Of a stretch of 64,000 bases of DNA, positions 36,801 through 45,028 are shown in pieces. Below the pieces are notes generated by a model, which saw only the letters and a program-made list of their open reading frames with translations, was not told the origin of the DNA and ran no database searches. This DNA comes from Prevotellaceae bacterium UBA2448. Lineage in GTDB: Bacteria; Bacteroidota; Bacteroidia; Bacteroidales; Bacteroidaceae. How positions within the stretch are numbered: position 1 is the stretch's first letter; every line of letters starts with the position of its first letter. Where the stretch lies: positions 1 to 64,000 of the forward strand of contig DDQG01000015.1 of the NCBI GenBank assembly GCA_002342585.1. The letters run 5' to 3'. The translations under genes were made by a program, and so were the position numbers.

Positions 36801-37644
36801 TTCTGCAAATTTAGTAAATGATACAACTGCATATATAATTTCATCTGCCAATACCACAATAAAGGTGTCTATTGCTCAAAGAGACAATAGAAAGGCTGCT
36901 CTTCGTGAGGGAATTACTCTTGTTAAAGGTGAAGTGGTAAAGGTTTTCCTTAACAGTAATAATGAGGTGATTGTTGAAAAAACAGTACTTCCAGAAATAA
37001 AAGATAAAGACTATACAGGTTATATACAGAATCCTTCGTTCGAAGGAAATTCTGTTGCAGGGTGGAGCGGTTCTCCTGTGGTAAATAATAATTGTGCAGA
37101 GAAATTCAATACCACAGTTAATGTGGGTCAGACTATAACTGGTCTGCCACATGGCGTATATCGCCTCAATTGTCAGGGGTTTTATCGTTATGGTTCGTAT
37201 GAAGCTGCTGCACAAAGTCGTTCTGCAGGTTCAGAAAAACTGAATGCATATCTGGTTGGTGGTTTGTCAAAAACGCCTCTCTGTTCTATCTACGACGAAG
37301 CAGAAAAGTGTGGGGCTATAGGAGTTAATGTGTCTCCATACGGATATATTCCCAATACGATGGAACAGGCTTCAATCTATTTTCAAAAGGGATTCTATCC
37401 TGTTTCCTTGTTTTGTATTGTAGGTGATGATGGAAAATTACCTATCAGTATTTCAAAGACAACAACAAGGACAAATGACTGGTGTATATTTGACAATTTC
37501 TCGCTTACTCGTATTTACCCGCAAGAAATTATTGAAGCTTACATGGCTATTTCACTTGAATGTCCGATGTCTGAATATGACATAGATAATGATGGACAGT
37601 TGACTATCGCAGATATAACTCAAACAATTGAGGCAACCAGGTAA
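33868..37644 (+). CDS. Large secreted multidomain protein with dockerin-like C-terminus
   Basis: The 1258-residue protein has a signal peptide (MKKLFLVLGALLQTICSIGQ). Residues about 25-210 form a carbohydrate-binding-like beta domain opening with YLQNPSFELD. A helical region (about 230-640) with NGWEVDVLAATLGLFPDD and TLQNHNLFHTSYQN resembles the alpha-toroid part of polysaccharide lyases such as PL8, and beta-rich sequence follows. A second domain opens with YIQNPSFEGNSVAGW near residue 1053. The end, DIDNDGQLTIADITQTIEA, is a single dockerin-type calcium repeat. I suspect a glycan lyase, but did not find an unambiguous catalytic signature. The ATG is chosen because the signal peptide starts there. 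Confidence 0.6.
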   Translation: MKKLFLVLGALLQTICSIGQENITAQYLQNPSFELDVPKSTDAVNNTADGLRGYTLAIPSGWSVVGTNVTQLLVSKDCFTDNNFGKVTTIPDGKYAYYLRQGWSTGSTTLKQSVTLPAGVYEFSVSLRSAYANSATSVINLIASSESKSYSFNAGSNECFKNMVWQTASVTFKLNTETKVDLGFNITWQSGGSCIMLDNVKLIKLADDYTEPEDPTEGSVSSYTEGVITSDFVSEADMMQDLLQMLADFSKYMKNNWNQCSAPNSINESCGYFSGERSAASGEQGVRPNADMSMICAFLSKYAKGKVTLPAGVSWDIIDEMAMKSLIFAYSTHKANKLKVCAGNDYWGSTSTSDFVWESSLWAMSVAYSAYFQLDKLTSTQKQYIYNLLKAECNYELGRSVPTGYAGDTKAEENGWEVDVLAATLGLFPDDALASKWFERMRLFAINSYSHTDDASNTTIIDDNYSSTVASLYKGQNLYDDYTLQNHNLFHTSYQNVVMQELGEAALALQLFQGNNKKWASNALMHNNQVVMDRVLNWLALTDGELAMPNGNDWSLFLYDQITSYTTMATFLKDPNALMLENLAYKYIKARQKTTTDGSWLLRPDVAQRRMGVEAHRVMMTYLMHLTNSTADVTPTRWEDFRAQYSKAMIFPSQNIVRAFTPSRFTCFSWSNGLKSYTGYFASNSPDKNKIIVPYRANNTGNIIGWYEVSGQKTDAVPVVSGIYQLNGDGYVMNGELNTNGSTLNNRFAIYSTPQNAIIYLDYITSKSAVTITSEKGGLLAISTDELMKTTRTLYFDKAGEITHKQSDGSTFFKVQSDWVNIDNELGVVGINNKNIAFGDRGANNSIYTSKLYPMYSSENRSIAAGTVVDARNLVYYSLQSAEETQAATKAIIPLRLMLPEGWNGVIAPDASYSYILISNFCGVNNEATIKGLNLNGFSPVFYQPTIITENGATVTFRTMQNNSIAQSLRFMIQGSDISANLVNDTTAYIISSANTTIKVSIAQRDNRKAALREGITLVKGEVVKVFLNSNNEVIVEKTVLPEIKDKDYTGYIQNPSFEGNSVAGWSGSPVVNNNCAEKFNTTVNVGQTITGLPHGVYRLNCQGFYRYGSYEAAAQSRSAGSEKLNAYLVGGLSKTPLCSIYDEAEKCGAIGVNVSPYGYIPNTMEQASIYFQKGFYPVSLFCIVGDDGKLPISISKTTTRTNDWCIFDNFSLTRIYPQEIIEAYMAISLECPMSEYDIDNDGQLTIADITQTIEATR

Positions 37645-37664
37645 ACAGATAACCTGGTTTTTAT
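37635..37664 (+). terminator. Terminator of the large secreted protein gene
   Basis: AACCAGGT (37635-37642) pairs with ACCTGGTT (37652-37659) around a 9-base loop and is followed by TTT. The stem includes the first base of the TAA stop codon. Confidence 0.75.
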
Positions 37665-37696
37665 TATACTTTTATAAAATGATTTTTTGAAAAAAT

Positions 37697-37729
37697 TTTG
37701 TGTGCACTAGCCCTTTTTTGTATATTTGC
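37697..37729 (+). promoter_or_regulatory. Promoter for the DUF4301 gene
   Basis: TTTG (37697-37700), 20 bases, TATATTTGC (37721-37729): both elements match consensus. It lies 27 bases before the ATG at 37757. Confidence 0.75.
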
Positions 37730-37756
37730 CGATATTTTCAAAAAATACACTCTACC

Positions 37757-39277
37757 ATGCTTACACAACAAGACAAAGATTATCTCGCACAGAAAGGTAT
37801 TTCTGAGGAGAAACTGAATGCACAACTGAATAACTTCAAAACAGGATTTCCATTTCTGAAATTGGCTGGGGCAGCTTCCCCGGAGAAAGGAATAACTATC
37901 CCCTCTGCCGATGAGAAGAAAGCATATCTCGCTGCTTGGGATCAGTATTTACAAGGAAACGGAAAGGTTTTGAAGTTTGTACCAGCAAGTGGTGCGGCAA
38001 GCCGTATGTTCAAAGATTTGTTTGAATTCCTTGATGGCGACAGCAACACTCCAAACAATGCGTTTATTGAAAAGTTTTTTGCCAACATAAAAAAATTTGC
38101 TTTCTATAATGAACTCGATGCAGCTCTGATAGATCGTACAGGAAAGTCTATAGATCAACTTATAGCTGAGGGTAATTATAAAACAATTGTTGATTACCTG
38201 CTTAGTAGTAAAGGACTCTCATATGGTAAATTGCCTAAGGGATTGTTGAAATTTCACAGTTATGAAAAGGGAGCTCGCACTCCATTAGAGGAACATCTCG
38301 TAGAGGGAGCACTTTATGCTGGTGGAAAGACAGGCAATGTAAATGTACATTTTACTGTTAGTCCTGAACATAAGGAATTGTTCAAGGTTCTATTTGCTGA
38401 AAAACAAGCCGAATATGCTGACATGTATAATGTTAAGTATAGTGTAAGTTTCTCAGAACAGAAGGCAAGTACGGATACTGTTGCAGCTAATCCTGATAAT
38501 ACTCCTTTCCGTACAGAAGATGGTAAAATACTCTTTCGTCCAGGTGGACATGGAGCACTTATTGAGAACTTGAACGATTTGGATGCCGACATTATCTTTA
38601 TAAAGAATATTGACAATGTGGTTCCAGATCGTCTAAAGCCTGAAACTGTAGAATACAAGAAACTGATTGCAGGTGTGCTTGTAAGCAAACAGAAGCAGGC
38701 ATTTGAATATTTGAAGAAACTGGATTCTGGCCGATATGTTCATTCTGAATTAGAAGAGATGATACACTTCCTCCACGATGACCTCTGCTTGCGTAATCCT
38801 GAACTCAAGGATTTGGAGGATGCTGAATTGGCGATATATCTTAAGAAGAAGTTGAACCGACCAATGCGTGTTTGTGGTATGGTAAAGAATGTGGGGGAAC
38901 CTGGTGGTGGTCCATTCCTAGCATATAATCCAGATGGTACTATCAGTCTTCAAATACTTGAGTCATCTCAAATAGACACTAATAATGCAGAGTATGTGAA
39001 GATGTTTAAGGGTGGCACTCACTTTAACCCTGTTGATCTGGTTTGCGCTGTAAAAGACTATAAAGGTAATAAGTTTGATCTTACAAAATATGTTGATCCT
39101 CAGACTGGATTTATTTCTAGCAAGTCTAAGAATGGTAAAGAATTGAAGGCACTTGAGTTGCCAGGACTGTGGAACGGAGCCATGTCTGATTGGAACACTA
39201 TTTTTGTTGAGGTTAGTCTTGGTACATTTAATCCTGTAAAAACTGTAAACGATCTTTTGCGTGAGCAGCATCAATAA
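37757..39277 (+). CDS. DUF4301 family protein, nucleotidyltransferase-like
   Basis: The 506-residue protein is recognisable as the Bacteroidetes DUF4301 family. KFVPASGAASRMFKDLFEFLDG near residue 65 resembles a nucleotide-sugar pyrophosphorylase loop. FRPGGHGALIENLNDLDADIIFIKNIDNV (about 260-290) and GGTHFNPVDLVCAVKDYKG near the end are conserved-looking. The reaction is not established. The ATG at 37757 is used since the GTG at 37700 lies inside the promoter. It is followed by rsmG at 35 bases. Confidence 0.8.
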   Translation: MLTQQDKDYLAQKGISEEKLNAQLNNFKTGFPFLKLAGAASPEKGITIPSADEKKAYLAAWDQYLQGNGKVLKFVPASGAASRMFKDLFEFLDGDSNTPNNAFIEKFFANIKKFAFYNELDAALIDRTGKSIDQLIAEGNYKTIVDYLLSSKGLSYGKLPKGLLKFHSYEKGARTPLEEHLVEGALYAGGKTGNVNVHFTVSPEHKELFKVLFAEKQAEYADMYNVKYSVSFSEQKASTDTVAANPDNTPFRTEDGKILFRPGGHGALIENLNDLDADIIFIKNIDNVVPDRLKPETVEYKKLIAGVLVSKQKQAFEYLKKLDSGRYVHSELEEMIHFLHDDLCLRNPELKDLEDAELAIYLKKKLNRPMRVCGMVKNVGEPGGGPFLAYNPDGTISLQILESSQIDTNNAEYVKMFKGGTHFNPVDLVCAVKDYKGNKFDLTKYVDPQTGFISSKSKNGKELKALELPGLWNGAMSDWNTIFVEVSLGTFNPVKTVNDLLREQHQ

Positions 39278-39312
39278 GGAACTGTTTTCGACATTGTATA
39301 ATATTTTATATA

Positions 39313-39939
39313 TTGAATTTGATAAAAAAATATTTTCCTGAACTTACAGAAACTCAAGTTGAGCAAATTGCTCAGCTTGAGTCGCTGTATGGAGAATGGA
39401 ATCAGAAAGTCAATGTGATATCACGTAAGGATATCCAAAACCTCTACGAGCATCATGTCCTTCATTCTCTTGGTATAGCTAAAGTAATAAGGTTTACTCC
39501 AGGCAGTAAAGTGATGGATCTTGGCACAGGTGGAGGTTTTCCTGGTATTCCACTCGCAATCCTTATGCCAGATGTGGAGTTTCATCTTGTTGATAGTGTG
39601 GGGAAGAAGGTGAAAGTTGCGGAAACAGTAGCTAAGAATATAGGTCTGACAAATGTCACATGTTCACATTGTAGAGCTGAAGATATAAAAGCGGAATATG
39701 ATTTCATTGTTTCTAGAGCTGTTATGCCATTTGTTGATTTGATGAAATGTGGAAGAAAAAATATCTCTAAGAAACAGAGAAATTCTCTACCAAATGGATT
39801 TGTTGTTCTGAAAGGTGGTGATTTGCGTGCAGAGATGTCAAGCATGAAAAACCTTTGTACAGAATGGGAACTGTCCGATTGGTTCACAGAAGACTATTTT
39901 AAAGAAAAAAAAGTAGTACATGTTTGTGTTAAGAATTAA
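39313..39939 (+). CDS. rsmG: 16S rRNA (guanine-527-N7) methyltransferase
   Basis: The 208-residue SAM-dependent enzyme modifies G527 of 16S rRNA. The SAM motif is VMDLGTGGGFPGIPLAIL, with HLVDSVGKKVKVAE and FIVSRAV following. The N-terminal YFPELTETQVEQIAQLESLYGEWNQKVNVISRKD is typical. No ATG is available near the conserved N-terminus, so the start is TTG at 39313 (or TTG at 39319), a rare start that may keep levels low. Confidence 0.93.
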   Translation: MNLIKKYFPELTETQVEQIAQLESLYGEWNQKVNVISRKDIQNLYEHHVLHSLGIAKVIRFTPGSKVMDLGTGGGFPGIPLAILMPDVEFHLVDSVGKKVKVAETVAKNIGLTNVTCSHCRAEDIKAEYDFIVSRAVMPFVDLMKCGRKNISKKQRNSLPNGFVVLKGGDLRAEMSSMKNLCTEWELSDWFTEDYFKEKKVVHVCVKN

Positions 39940-39950
39940 TTCAAAACGAA

Positions 39951-40601
39951 GTGTTAGAAGTTAAAACATTTATAGTAAATCCGCTGGAAACGAACTGCTT
40001 TGTTATTTCTGACGAGACAAAAGAAGCCGTAATCATTGATCCCGGTATGTTTGCTGAATCTGAGTGGGATGAGGTGAAGGAGTATGTTGACAGTCACGGT
40101 CTTTGTATGAAGCATTGTCTGCTTACTCACACACACTTTGATCATGTTATGGCTTGCCATTATGTGGAAAAAGCATGGGGACTCCGTCCTGAGGGACATG
40201 CTGATGACGTGGACCAATATAAAGACTTACGACATCATACATCTATGTTCCTTGGTTTCTCAATGGATATTCCTAAGCAGCCACCATTTGGTAAATGTTT
40301 AAACGAAGGCAACTCTATCACATTTGGTTCTCACACCATTGATGTTCTCCATACACCAGGTCATTCAAGAGGTAGTGTATGTTATTATATAAAGGATGAA
40401 AAAATTCTGTTTGCAGGTGATACACTATTTGCTGGCAGTTGTGGTCGTACAGATCTCACAGGAGGAAATTACACTCAAATGATGCATTCGCTATCAAGAC
40501 TCACATCATTACCTGCTGACACAATTGTATATACTGGTCATGGTCCAGAAACAACCATAGAAAAAGAAACGAGATGGATACAAGCAGTTTACAGAAGGTA
40601 A
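39951..40601 (+). CDS. Metallo-beta-lactamase-fold hydrolase, glyoxalase II-like
   Basis: The 216-residue zinc hydrolase has the metal motif THTHFDH and later ligands in HTPGHSRGS, FAGDTLF and GHGPET, as in glyoxalase II-type thioesterases. The natural substrate is uncertain. It starts with GTG, 11 bases after rsmG, and overlaps the sigma-54 activator gene by 28 bases. Confidence 0.88.
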   Translation: MLEVKTFIVNPLETNCFVISDETKEAVIIDPGMFAESEWDEVKEYVDSHGLCMKHCLLTHTHFDHVMACHYVEKAWGLRPEGHADDVDQYKDLRHHTSMFLGFSMDIPKQPPFGKCLNEGNSITFGSHTIDVLHTPGHSRGSVCYYIKDEKILFAGDTLFAGSCGRTDLTGGNYTQMMHSLSRLTSLPADTIVYTGHGPETTIEKETRWIQAVYRR

Positions 40602-42307
40602 AACAAAGATATGGCATTGTTGGAAATGCTGAAGGGCTAAATCGTGCACTTGACATAGCTGTTCAAGTAGCACCTACTGACTTGTCTGTACTCATTGTCG
40701 GAGAGAGTGGTGTAGGAAAGGAAGTCATTCCACGTATTATTCATGACAATTCCAGTCGAAAGCATAATAAATATTTTGCTATAAACTGTGGTTCTATTCC
40801 AGAAGGTACAATAGATTCAGAACTGTTCGGACATGCTAAAGGAGCTTTCACAGGTGCAATAGGTGAGCGTGAAGGCTACTTTGGAGTGTCGAATGGCGGA
40901 ACACTTTTCCTTGATGAAGTCGGCGAATTGCCACTTGCCACTCAAGCCCGTTTGCTTCGTGTACTTGAAACAGGTGAATACATCCGTGTTGGAGAAAATG
41001 AAGTAAAACATACTAATGTCCGTATTGTTGCAGCTACAAATGTGAATATGCAGAAAGCTATTAGGGAAGGACGTTTTCGTGAAGATCTCTACTATCGTCT
41101 TAGTGCTATTCCAATCAGTATGCCACCATTGCGTGAACGCGGTAATGATATAGAACTCTTATTCCGTAAGTTTGCTTATGACATTTCTGAGAAGTACCAT
41201 ATGGATCCAGTACAACTCACACCTGATGCACGAGCTTTACTTTTGAAATATAAATGGCCAGGTAACATTCGTCAGTTACGTAATCTGACAGAACAAATAT
41301 GTGTCATAAGTGAAGAAAGAAAAATTACAGCTGACACTTTGCGCCTATATGGTGTGAGTGACGATTCTTTGCCAGGTGGATTGGTATATCAGAATGGTGT
41401 GTCAGCCGATTCTGAAAACCATACATACGAAAAAGATCGTCAACAGATTTTGCAGCTCATAAGCAGTTTAGGAAAGGAATTGAAAGATTTGAAAGACTTT
41501 GTATATGGTGCAGCATCTGTTCGGCACGCTTTGCCTGCTGGAAATAGCTCGTTCCGTCATGTGGATTCCGATGGTAACGTTCAACATATTAATATGTCAG
41601 AATATGGGCAACAACTCGACGAAACTCCTATTCAGGAATATGTTGAGCAAGAAGCTACTCCTTTGTCTATTCGTGATATGGAACGAAATAATATAGAGAA
41701 AGCTTTGAACAAATATAATGGCAATCGCAAGAAAGCTGCTGAAGAGTTGGAAATATCTGAACGTACCCTCTATCGTAAAATAAAGGAATTTGGTATCAGT
41801 ACAATGATGCTTCTGTTAATTCTTACTTCATCTTTAACTTTGTTCACTTCGTGTAGTGTTAGTTATAAATTCACAGGAACAAGTCTTAACTATGACAAAG
41901 TCAAAAGCATCAGTGTTGACAAGTTTCCAATTCGTTCTTCATACGTTTGGGCACCAATGGAGTCTATGTTCTATAATACTCTTGTTGACGAATATGCGAA
42001 GAAAACCAAATTGACAGTATTGAAACGAGGTGGTGATCTTCAAGTGTCTGGTGAAATAGTTGAATACAGTCAGACAAATAAGAGTGTTGCTGCTGATGGT
42101 TATTCAGCCCAAACGCAGTTGAAAATCACAGTTAATGTTAGATTTGTAAATAATTCAAATCATAGTGAAGACTTTGAACAGCGATTTAGTGCTACTGCTG
42201 ATTACGATTCTACTCAGCAACTTGCACAAGTGCAGGATGCTCTTGTACAAGAAATCATTAACGAAATCGTTGACCAGATATTTAATGCCACAGTTGCAAA
42301 CTGGTAA
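40574..42307 (+). CDS. Sigma-54-dependent activator fused in frame to an LptE-like lipoprotein
   Basis: The frame is open for 577 codons. Residues 1-410 are a complete sigma-54 activator without a receiver domain: Walker A around K49 (GESGVGKE), sigma-54 contact loop GAFTGA at 90-95, GGTLFLDEVGELP, an arginine finger region, and a Fis-type helix-turn-helix (about 370-408, NRKKAAEELEISERTLYRKIKEF). From M411-M412 the sequence becomes a lipoprotein signal peptide with lipobox LFTSC (C427) and a domain like LptE, which helps insert LPS at the outer membrane. In many Bacteroidetes these are two adjacent genes. Here the stop codon between them is absent. Either a true fusion, or an LptE start at the internal ATG pair is used. 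Confidence 0.85.
   Translation: MDTSSLQKVKQRYGIVGNAEGLNRALDIAVQVAPTDLSVLIVGESGVGKEVIPRIIHDNSSRKHNKYFAINCGSIPEGTIDSELFGHAKGAFTGAIGEREGYFGVSNGGTLFLDEVGELPLATQARLLRVLETGEYIRVGENEVKHTNVRIVAATNVNMQKAIREGRFREDLYYRLSAIPISMPPLRERGNDIELLFRKFAYDISEKYHMDPVQLTPDARALLLKYKWPGNIRQLRNLTEQICVISEERKITADTLRLYGVSDDSLPGGLVYQNGVSADSENHTYEKDRQQILQLISSLGKELKDLKDFVYGAASVRHALPAGNSSFRHVDSDGNVQHINMSEYGQQLDETPIQEYVEQEATPLSIRDMERNNIEKALNKYNGNRKKAAEELEISERTLYRKIKEFGISTMMLLLILTSSLTLFTSCSVSYKFTGTSLNYDKVKSISVDKFPIRSSYVWAPMESMFYNTLVDEYAKKTKLTVLKRGGDLQVSGEIVEYSQTNKSVAADGYSAQTQLKITVNVRFVNNSNHSEDFEQRFSATADYDSTQQLAQVQDALVQEIINEIVDQIFNATVANW
41804..42307 (+). CDS. lptE: LptE-like LPS assembly lipoprotein (possible separate product)
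   Basis: Nested in frame within the activator gene. If translated from ATG 41804 or 41807 it gives a 167-residue lipoprotein with signal peptide MMLLLILTSSLTLFTSC and an LptE-like domain (YKFTGTSLNYDKVKSISVDKFPIRSS, then amphipathic strands and a C-terminal helix). LptE pairs with LptD in the outer membrane. A signal peptide after a cytosolic DNA-binding domain would not work normally, which favours internal initiation. There is no obvious ribosome-binding site, as is usual here. Confidence 0.55.
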   Translation: MMLLLILTSSLTLFTSCSVSYKFTGTSLNYDKVKSISVDKFPIRSSYVWAPMESMFYNTLVDEYAKKTKLTVLKRGGDLQVSGEIVEYSQTNKSVAADGYSAQTQLKITVNVRFVNNSNHSEDFEQRFSATADYDSTQQLAQVQDALVQEIINEIVDQIFNATVANW

Positions 42308-42324
42308 AAGATACATTATATATT

Positions 42325-42768
42325 ATGTTTGACATTCAGAAATATTTATCAGCCCCCACATTGCTTAATGAAGAAACATTGAGTGAGTTGAGTCAGATTA
42401 TAGAACGTTATCCGTATTATCAGACGGCTCGCATACTTTATCTTCTTAACCTTCATCAACTCGATCATGTGTCGTTTAATACAGAATTACGAAATTCTAT
42501 GATTTTTATTCAGGATCGTAATTACCTGTTCCAACTGTTTGAAGGTCAGCGTTACGAACTTCTTAAATATTTGACAGTTTCTAAAAATTACGATGCTTCT
42601 CCTCAACCGTCTATTGTTAATCTGACAAATGACTACACATCCTATATGGAGGGACTTGATGATATAGTCCTCGATGTCGACAATGCGACAGGTAAGAGTA
42701 TATTGCCACAGCTTAAGAATAGTGACCTCATTGATGCCTTCCTGGCTCAAGAAGAAAGAAAGAATTAA
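42325..42768 (+). CDS. Conserved protein of unknown function
   Basis: The 147-residue, mostly helical, soluble protein reads MFDIQKYLSAPTLLNEETLSEL followed by IIERYPYYQTARILYLLNLH, which resembles a TPR-like helical pair. There is no signal peptide or catalytic motif. It lies between lptE and secG, an arrangement I recall as common in Bacteroidetes, and starts 17 bases after the fusion gene. The function is unknown. Confidence 0.75.
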   Translation: MFDIQKYLSAPTLLNEETLSELSQIIERYPYYQTARILYLLNLHQLDHVSFNTELRNSMIFIQDRNYLFQLFEGQRYELLKYLTVSKNYDASPQPSIVNLTNDYTSYMEGLDDIVLDVDNATGKSILPQLKNSDLIDAFLAQEERKN

Positions 42769-42786
42769 AATTTTTTATAAAATCTT

Positions 42787-42817
42787 ATTGCATTTCAATT
42801 AAAAGTATTAACTTTGC
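42787..42817 (+). promoter_or_regulatory. Promoter for secG
   Basis: ATTG (42787-42790), 18 bases, TAACTTTGC (42809-42817); 32 bases before the secG ATG. Confidence 0.6.
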
Positions 42818-42848
42818 ACCCGCAATAAAAATAAAGAAGAAATATACT

Positions 42849-43175
42849 ATGTATACATTAATTATTGTACTTATTCTTATCGCATCTGTTTTGATGTGTG
42901 GAATTGTACTTATACAAGAATCAAAGGGTGGTGGACTTGCATCAAGTTTTTCCACTTCAAATCAAATTATGGGTGTTCGTAAGACAACGGATTTCCTTGA
43001 GAAGGCAACATGGACTCTTGCATGTGCAATGGTTGTTTTGAGTGTTGTTTCGTCAGCTTTTATCACAAAGACTACTATTGAGGAAGCTCCGATTCAGATT
43101 ACTACTCCTGCAAATCAGTCAACTGATGCAGGTAACATCCCTTCATTCCCAGCTAACAATAATCAAGCAAAATAA
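42849..43175 (+). CDS. secG: Preprotein translocase subunit SecG
   Basis: The 108-residue membrane subunit of SecYEG has two membrane helices (about 2-21 and 53-75) around the conserved loop QESKGGGLASSFSTSNQIMGVRKTTDFLEKATW. A C-terminal low-complexity tail is rich in T, Q, N and P. It has its own promoter and a strong terminator behind it. Confidence 0.95.
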   Translation: MYTLIIVLILIASVLMCGIVLIQESKGGGLASSFSTSNQIMGVRKTTDFLEKATWTLACAMVVLSVVSSAFITKTTIEEAPIQITTPANQSTDAGNIPSFPANNNQAK

Positions 43176-43249
43176 TAAGCCTGTGAAGGTGAACATTCAT
43201 AGATATTCATTGATAATAGTAAAAATTTAAGGGTTTAACAAAAATTTTA

Positions 43250-43288
43250 GAAGGAGAGTCTCCGTGAGGAAACTCTCCTTCATTTTTT
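43250..43288. terminator. Terminator between secG and the 5'-nucleotidase gene
   Basis: The 10-base stem GAAGGAGAGT (43250-43259) pairs with ACTCTCCTTC (43272-43281), followed by ATTTTTT. A/T-rich sequence on the left may let it work for the convergent gene ending at 43306 as well. Confidence 0.8.
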
Positions 43289-43305
43289 ATGTATGTTGTC
43301 TGAAC

Positions 43306-45003
43306 TTATTTTTTATTTCGTTCGAAAAGTAGCTTTTTTTCTCTCTCTATGGCTGGAGCAGTAAACTCTTCAGGAACAAACATCCAATGTCCTCTTGGTT
43401 TTGGTTCTATCACACCTTTAGCCTTGATATATTGCAACATATAATATCTGATATCCATCTTGGACATAGCCTTTATGCGATGTTCTATCTCTTCTTTTGT
43501 TAATCCGGCACCTTTGGTGAGTAATTCACCTCCACCATTTGCTCTGTAAGCAGTCATCGCCACAATATATTTGTGTTCCATATCGAATGGCTGCCCATCG
43601 TCCATACAAAATATGTTTATTCGTTCACCAACTGGTTTTCTTACATCTACTTCATATTTTATTCCTGCAGCAGAATCGAAGTTAAAAATGAAGTTTGCAA
43701 ATCCCATCATGTCAGGTTTGTTCTTCATGGGAGCAATCTGCAACATCAGGTCATCTGCACTTTTCATCTGATTTATCCATCCTCCATAGCTCATCTCCAG
43801 GTAATCTTTTATTTCCTTACCTGTCATCTCTAAGGTGAATAAATGATCTTCAAAGCGGGAGATGTCGAATAAATTGCTGATACTCACTTCGCCAGCCTCA
43901 ATTGAAGCATTGAAAAAGAGTGGGGCAGAGAAGGAAATGTCGGCTCCTGAGATAAACAGTTGCAATTCTTGAATCAGGTCGATATATGCTGAAGATCCGA
44001 AGTAGGCATCTTGTATGTCTATTCTGTTGGTAAACACTCCGATTTTCTCCTCAGCATATTTCTTAACTGCCTGAAAATCTTTCATGAATATACGCATATA
44101 CTCTATTGTATTTGTATTGCGTAGTCCTCCGATGTATTGTATTTTTGCTTCAGTCTGTTTGTCTAAAACATTGTCCTTTTCATCTATGTCGAAAGTAACA
44201 TCGACCTCGGCAACTGAAATAGCATGACAACCAGGATTCAGGCACCAAATTTTCTTGCCTTCAGGATTAGCAATCTGTTCTATGTTGCTAGAGTGGTCAT
44301 GACCATACAGAATGATGTCAAATCCTGCCACTTGCTCGGCTACATCCCTTACTTCATTTTCTTTATATTGCTCAGTTTCTATTCCTTCACTCATGCCCGA
44401 GTGGAACAGACCGATTATATAGTCCGGCTTTTCAGTTTCTTGTACCTTTTTAACCCACTTTTCAGCACTTTCCTTTACACCCTCAAACTTCATGTCACTC
44501 CAAATCTGATGTGGAATCCATTGAGGAATAGCGGCTGTAATAAAACCGATTACTGCTATTTTTACACCACCTCTACGTAAAATTGTGTATGGCTGGAAAT
44601 ATGGTTCATTTGTTTCTGTGTCAATAACATTTGCTCCGAGTACTGGGAAGTTGCAGCTATCTACATAGCTGTCAAATACTTCATGGCCTGTTTCAATGTC
44701 ATGATTACCTACGACAGCAACATCATAGCCTATATAATTACATATATCTGCTACTCGATGATGCCCTTCGCGAGCTACAAAATTAAAATAATAGCTTGTT
44801 GGTTCACCTTGCAACATATCGCCGCCATCAATTAGGATGGTACCAGCTGGATTCTCCTTGCATTGTTGTGCTACATATCCGTGTACCCTTTGCAGGCTAC
44901 CTTTACACCAGCGAGCATGTCGAAAGTCGTAAGGAAAATAAAAGCCATGCACGTCAGTTGTGAAGATAATCTTTATCTTACTCTGCCTTGCATGACTTTC
45001 CAT
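43306..45003 (-). CDS. 5'-nucleotidase / UDP-sugar hydrolase family metallophosphatase
   Basis: The 565-residue protein's N-terminal metallophosphatase domain has metal motifs TTDVHG, DGGDMLQG, VGNHDIE and YGHDHS. The C-terminal 5'-nucleotidase domain (from about residue 330) contains substrate-side sequence such as MTAYRANGGGELLTKG. Unlike most family members there is no signal peptide (MESHARQSKIKIIF), so it may act in the cytosol. It starts 25 bases after the pheS stop on the same strand. Confidence 0.88.
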   Translation of the reverse strand: MESHARQSKIKIIFTTDVHGFYFPYDFRHARWCKGSLQRVHGYVAQQCKENPAGTILIDGGDMLQGEPTSYYFNFVAREGHHRVADICNYIGYDVAVVGNHDIETGHEVFDSYVDSCNFPVLGANVIDTETNEPYFQPYTILRRGGVKIAVIGFITAAIPQWIPHQIWSDMKFEGVKESAEKWVKKVQETEKPDYIIGLFHSGMSEGIETEQYKENEVRDVAEQVAGFDIILYGHDHSSNIEQIANPEGKKIWCLNPGCHAISVAEVDVTFDIDEKDNVLDKQTEAKIQYIGGLRNTNTIEYMRIFMKDFQAVKKYAEEKIGVFTNRIDIQDAYFGSSAYIDLIQELQLFISGADISFSAPLFFNASIEAGEVSISNLFDISRFEDHLFTLEMTGKEIKDYLEMSYGGWINQMKSADDLMLQIAPMKNKPDMMGFANFIFNFDSAAGIKYEVDVRKPVGERINIFCMDDGQPFDMEHKYIVAMTAYRANGGGELLTKGAGLTKEEIEHRIKAMSKMDIRYYMLQYIKAKGVIEPKPRGHWMFVPEEFTAPAIEREKKLLFERNKK

Positions 45004-45028
45004 CTCTTATTCTATATTATGTTGTGAA

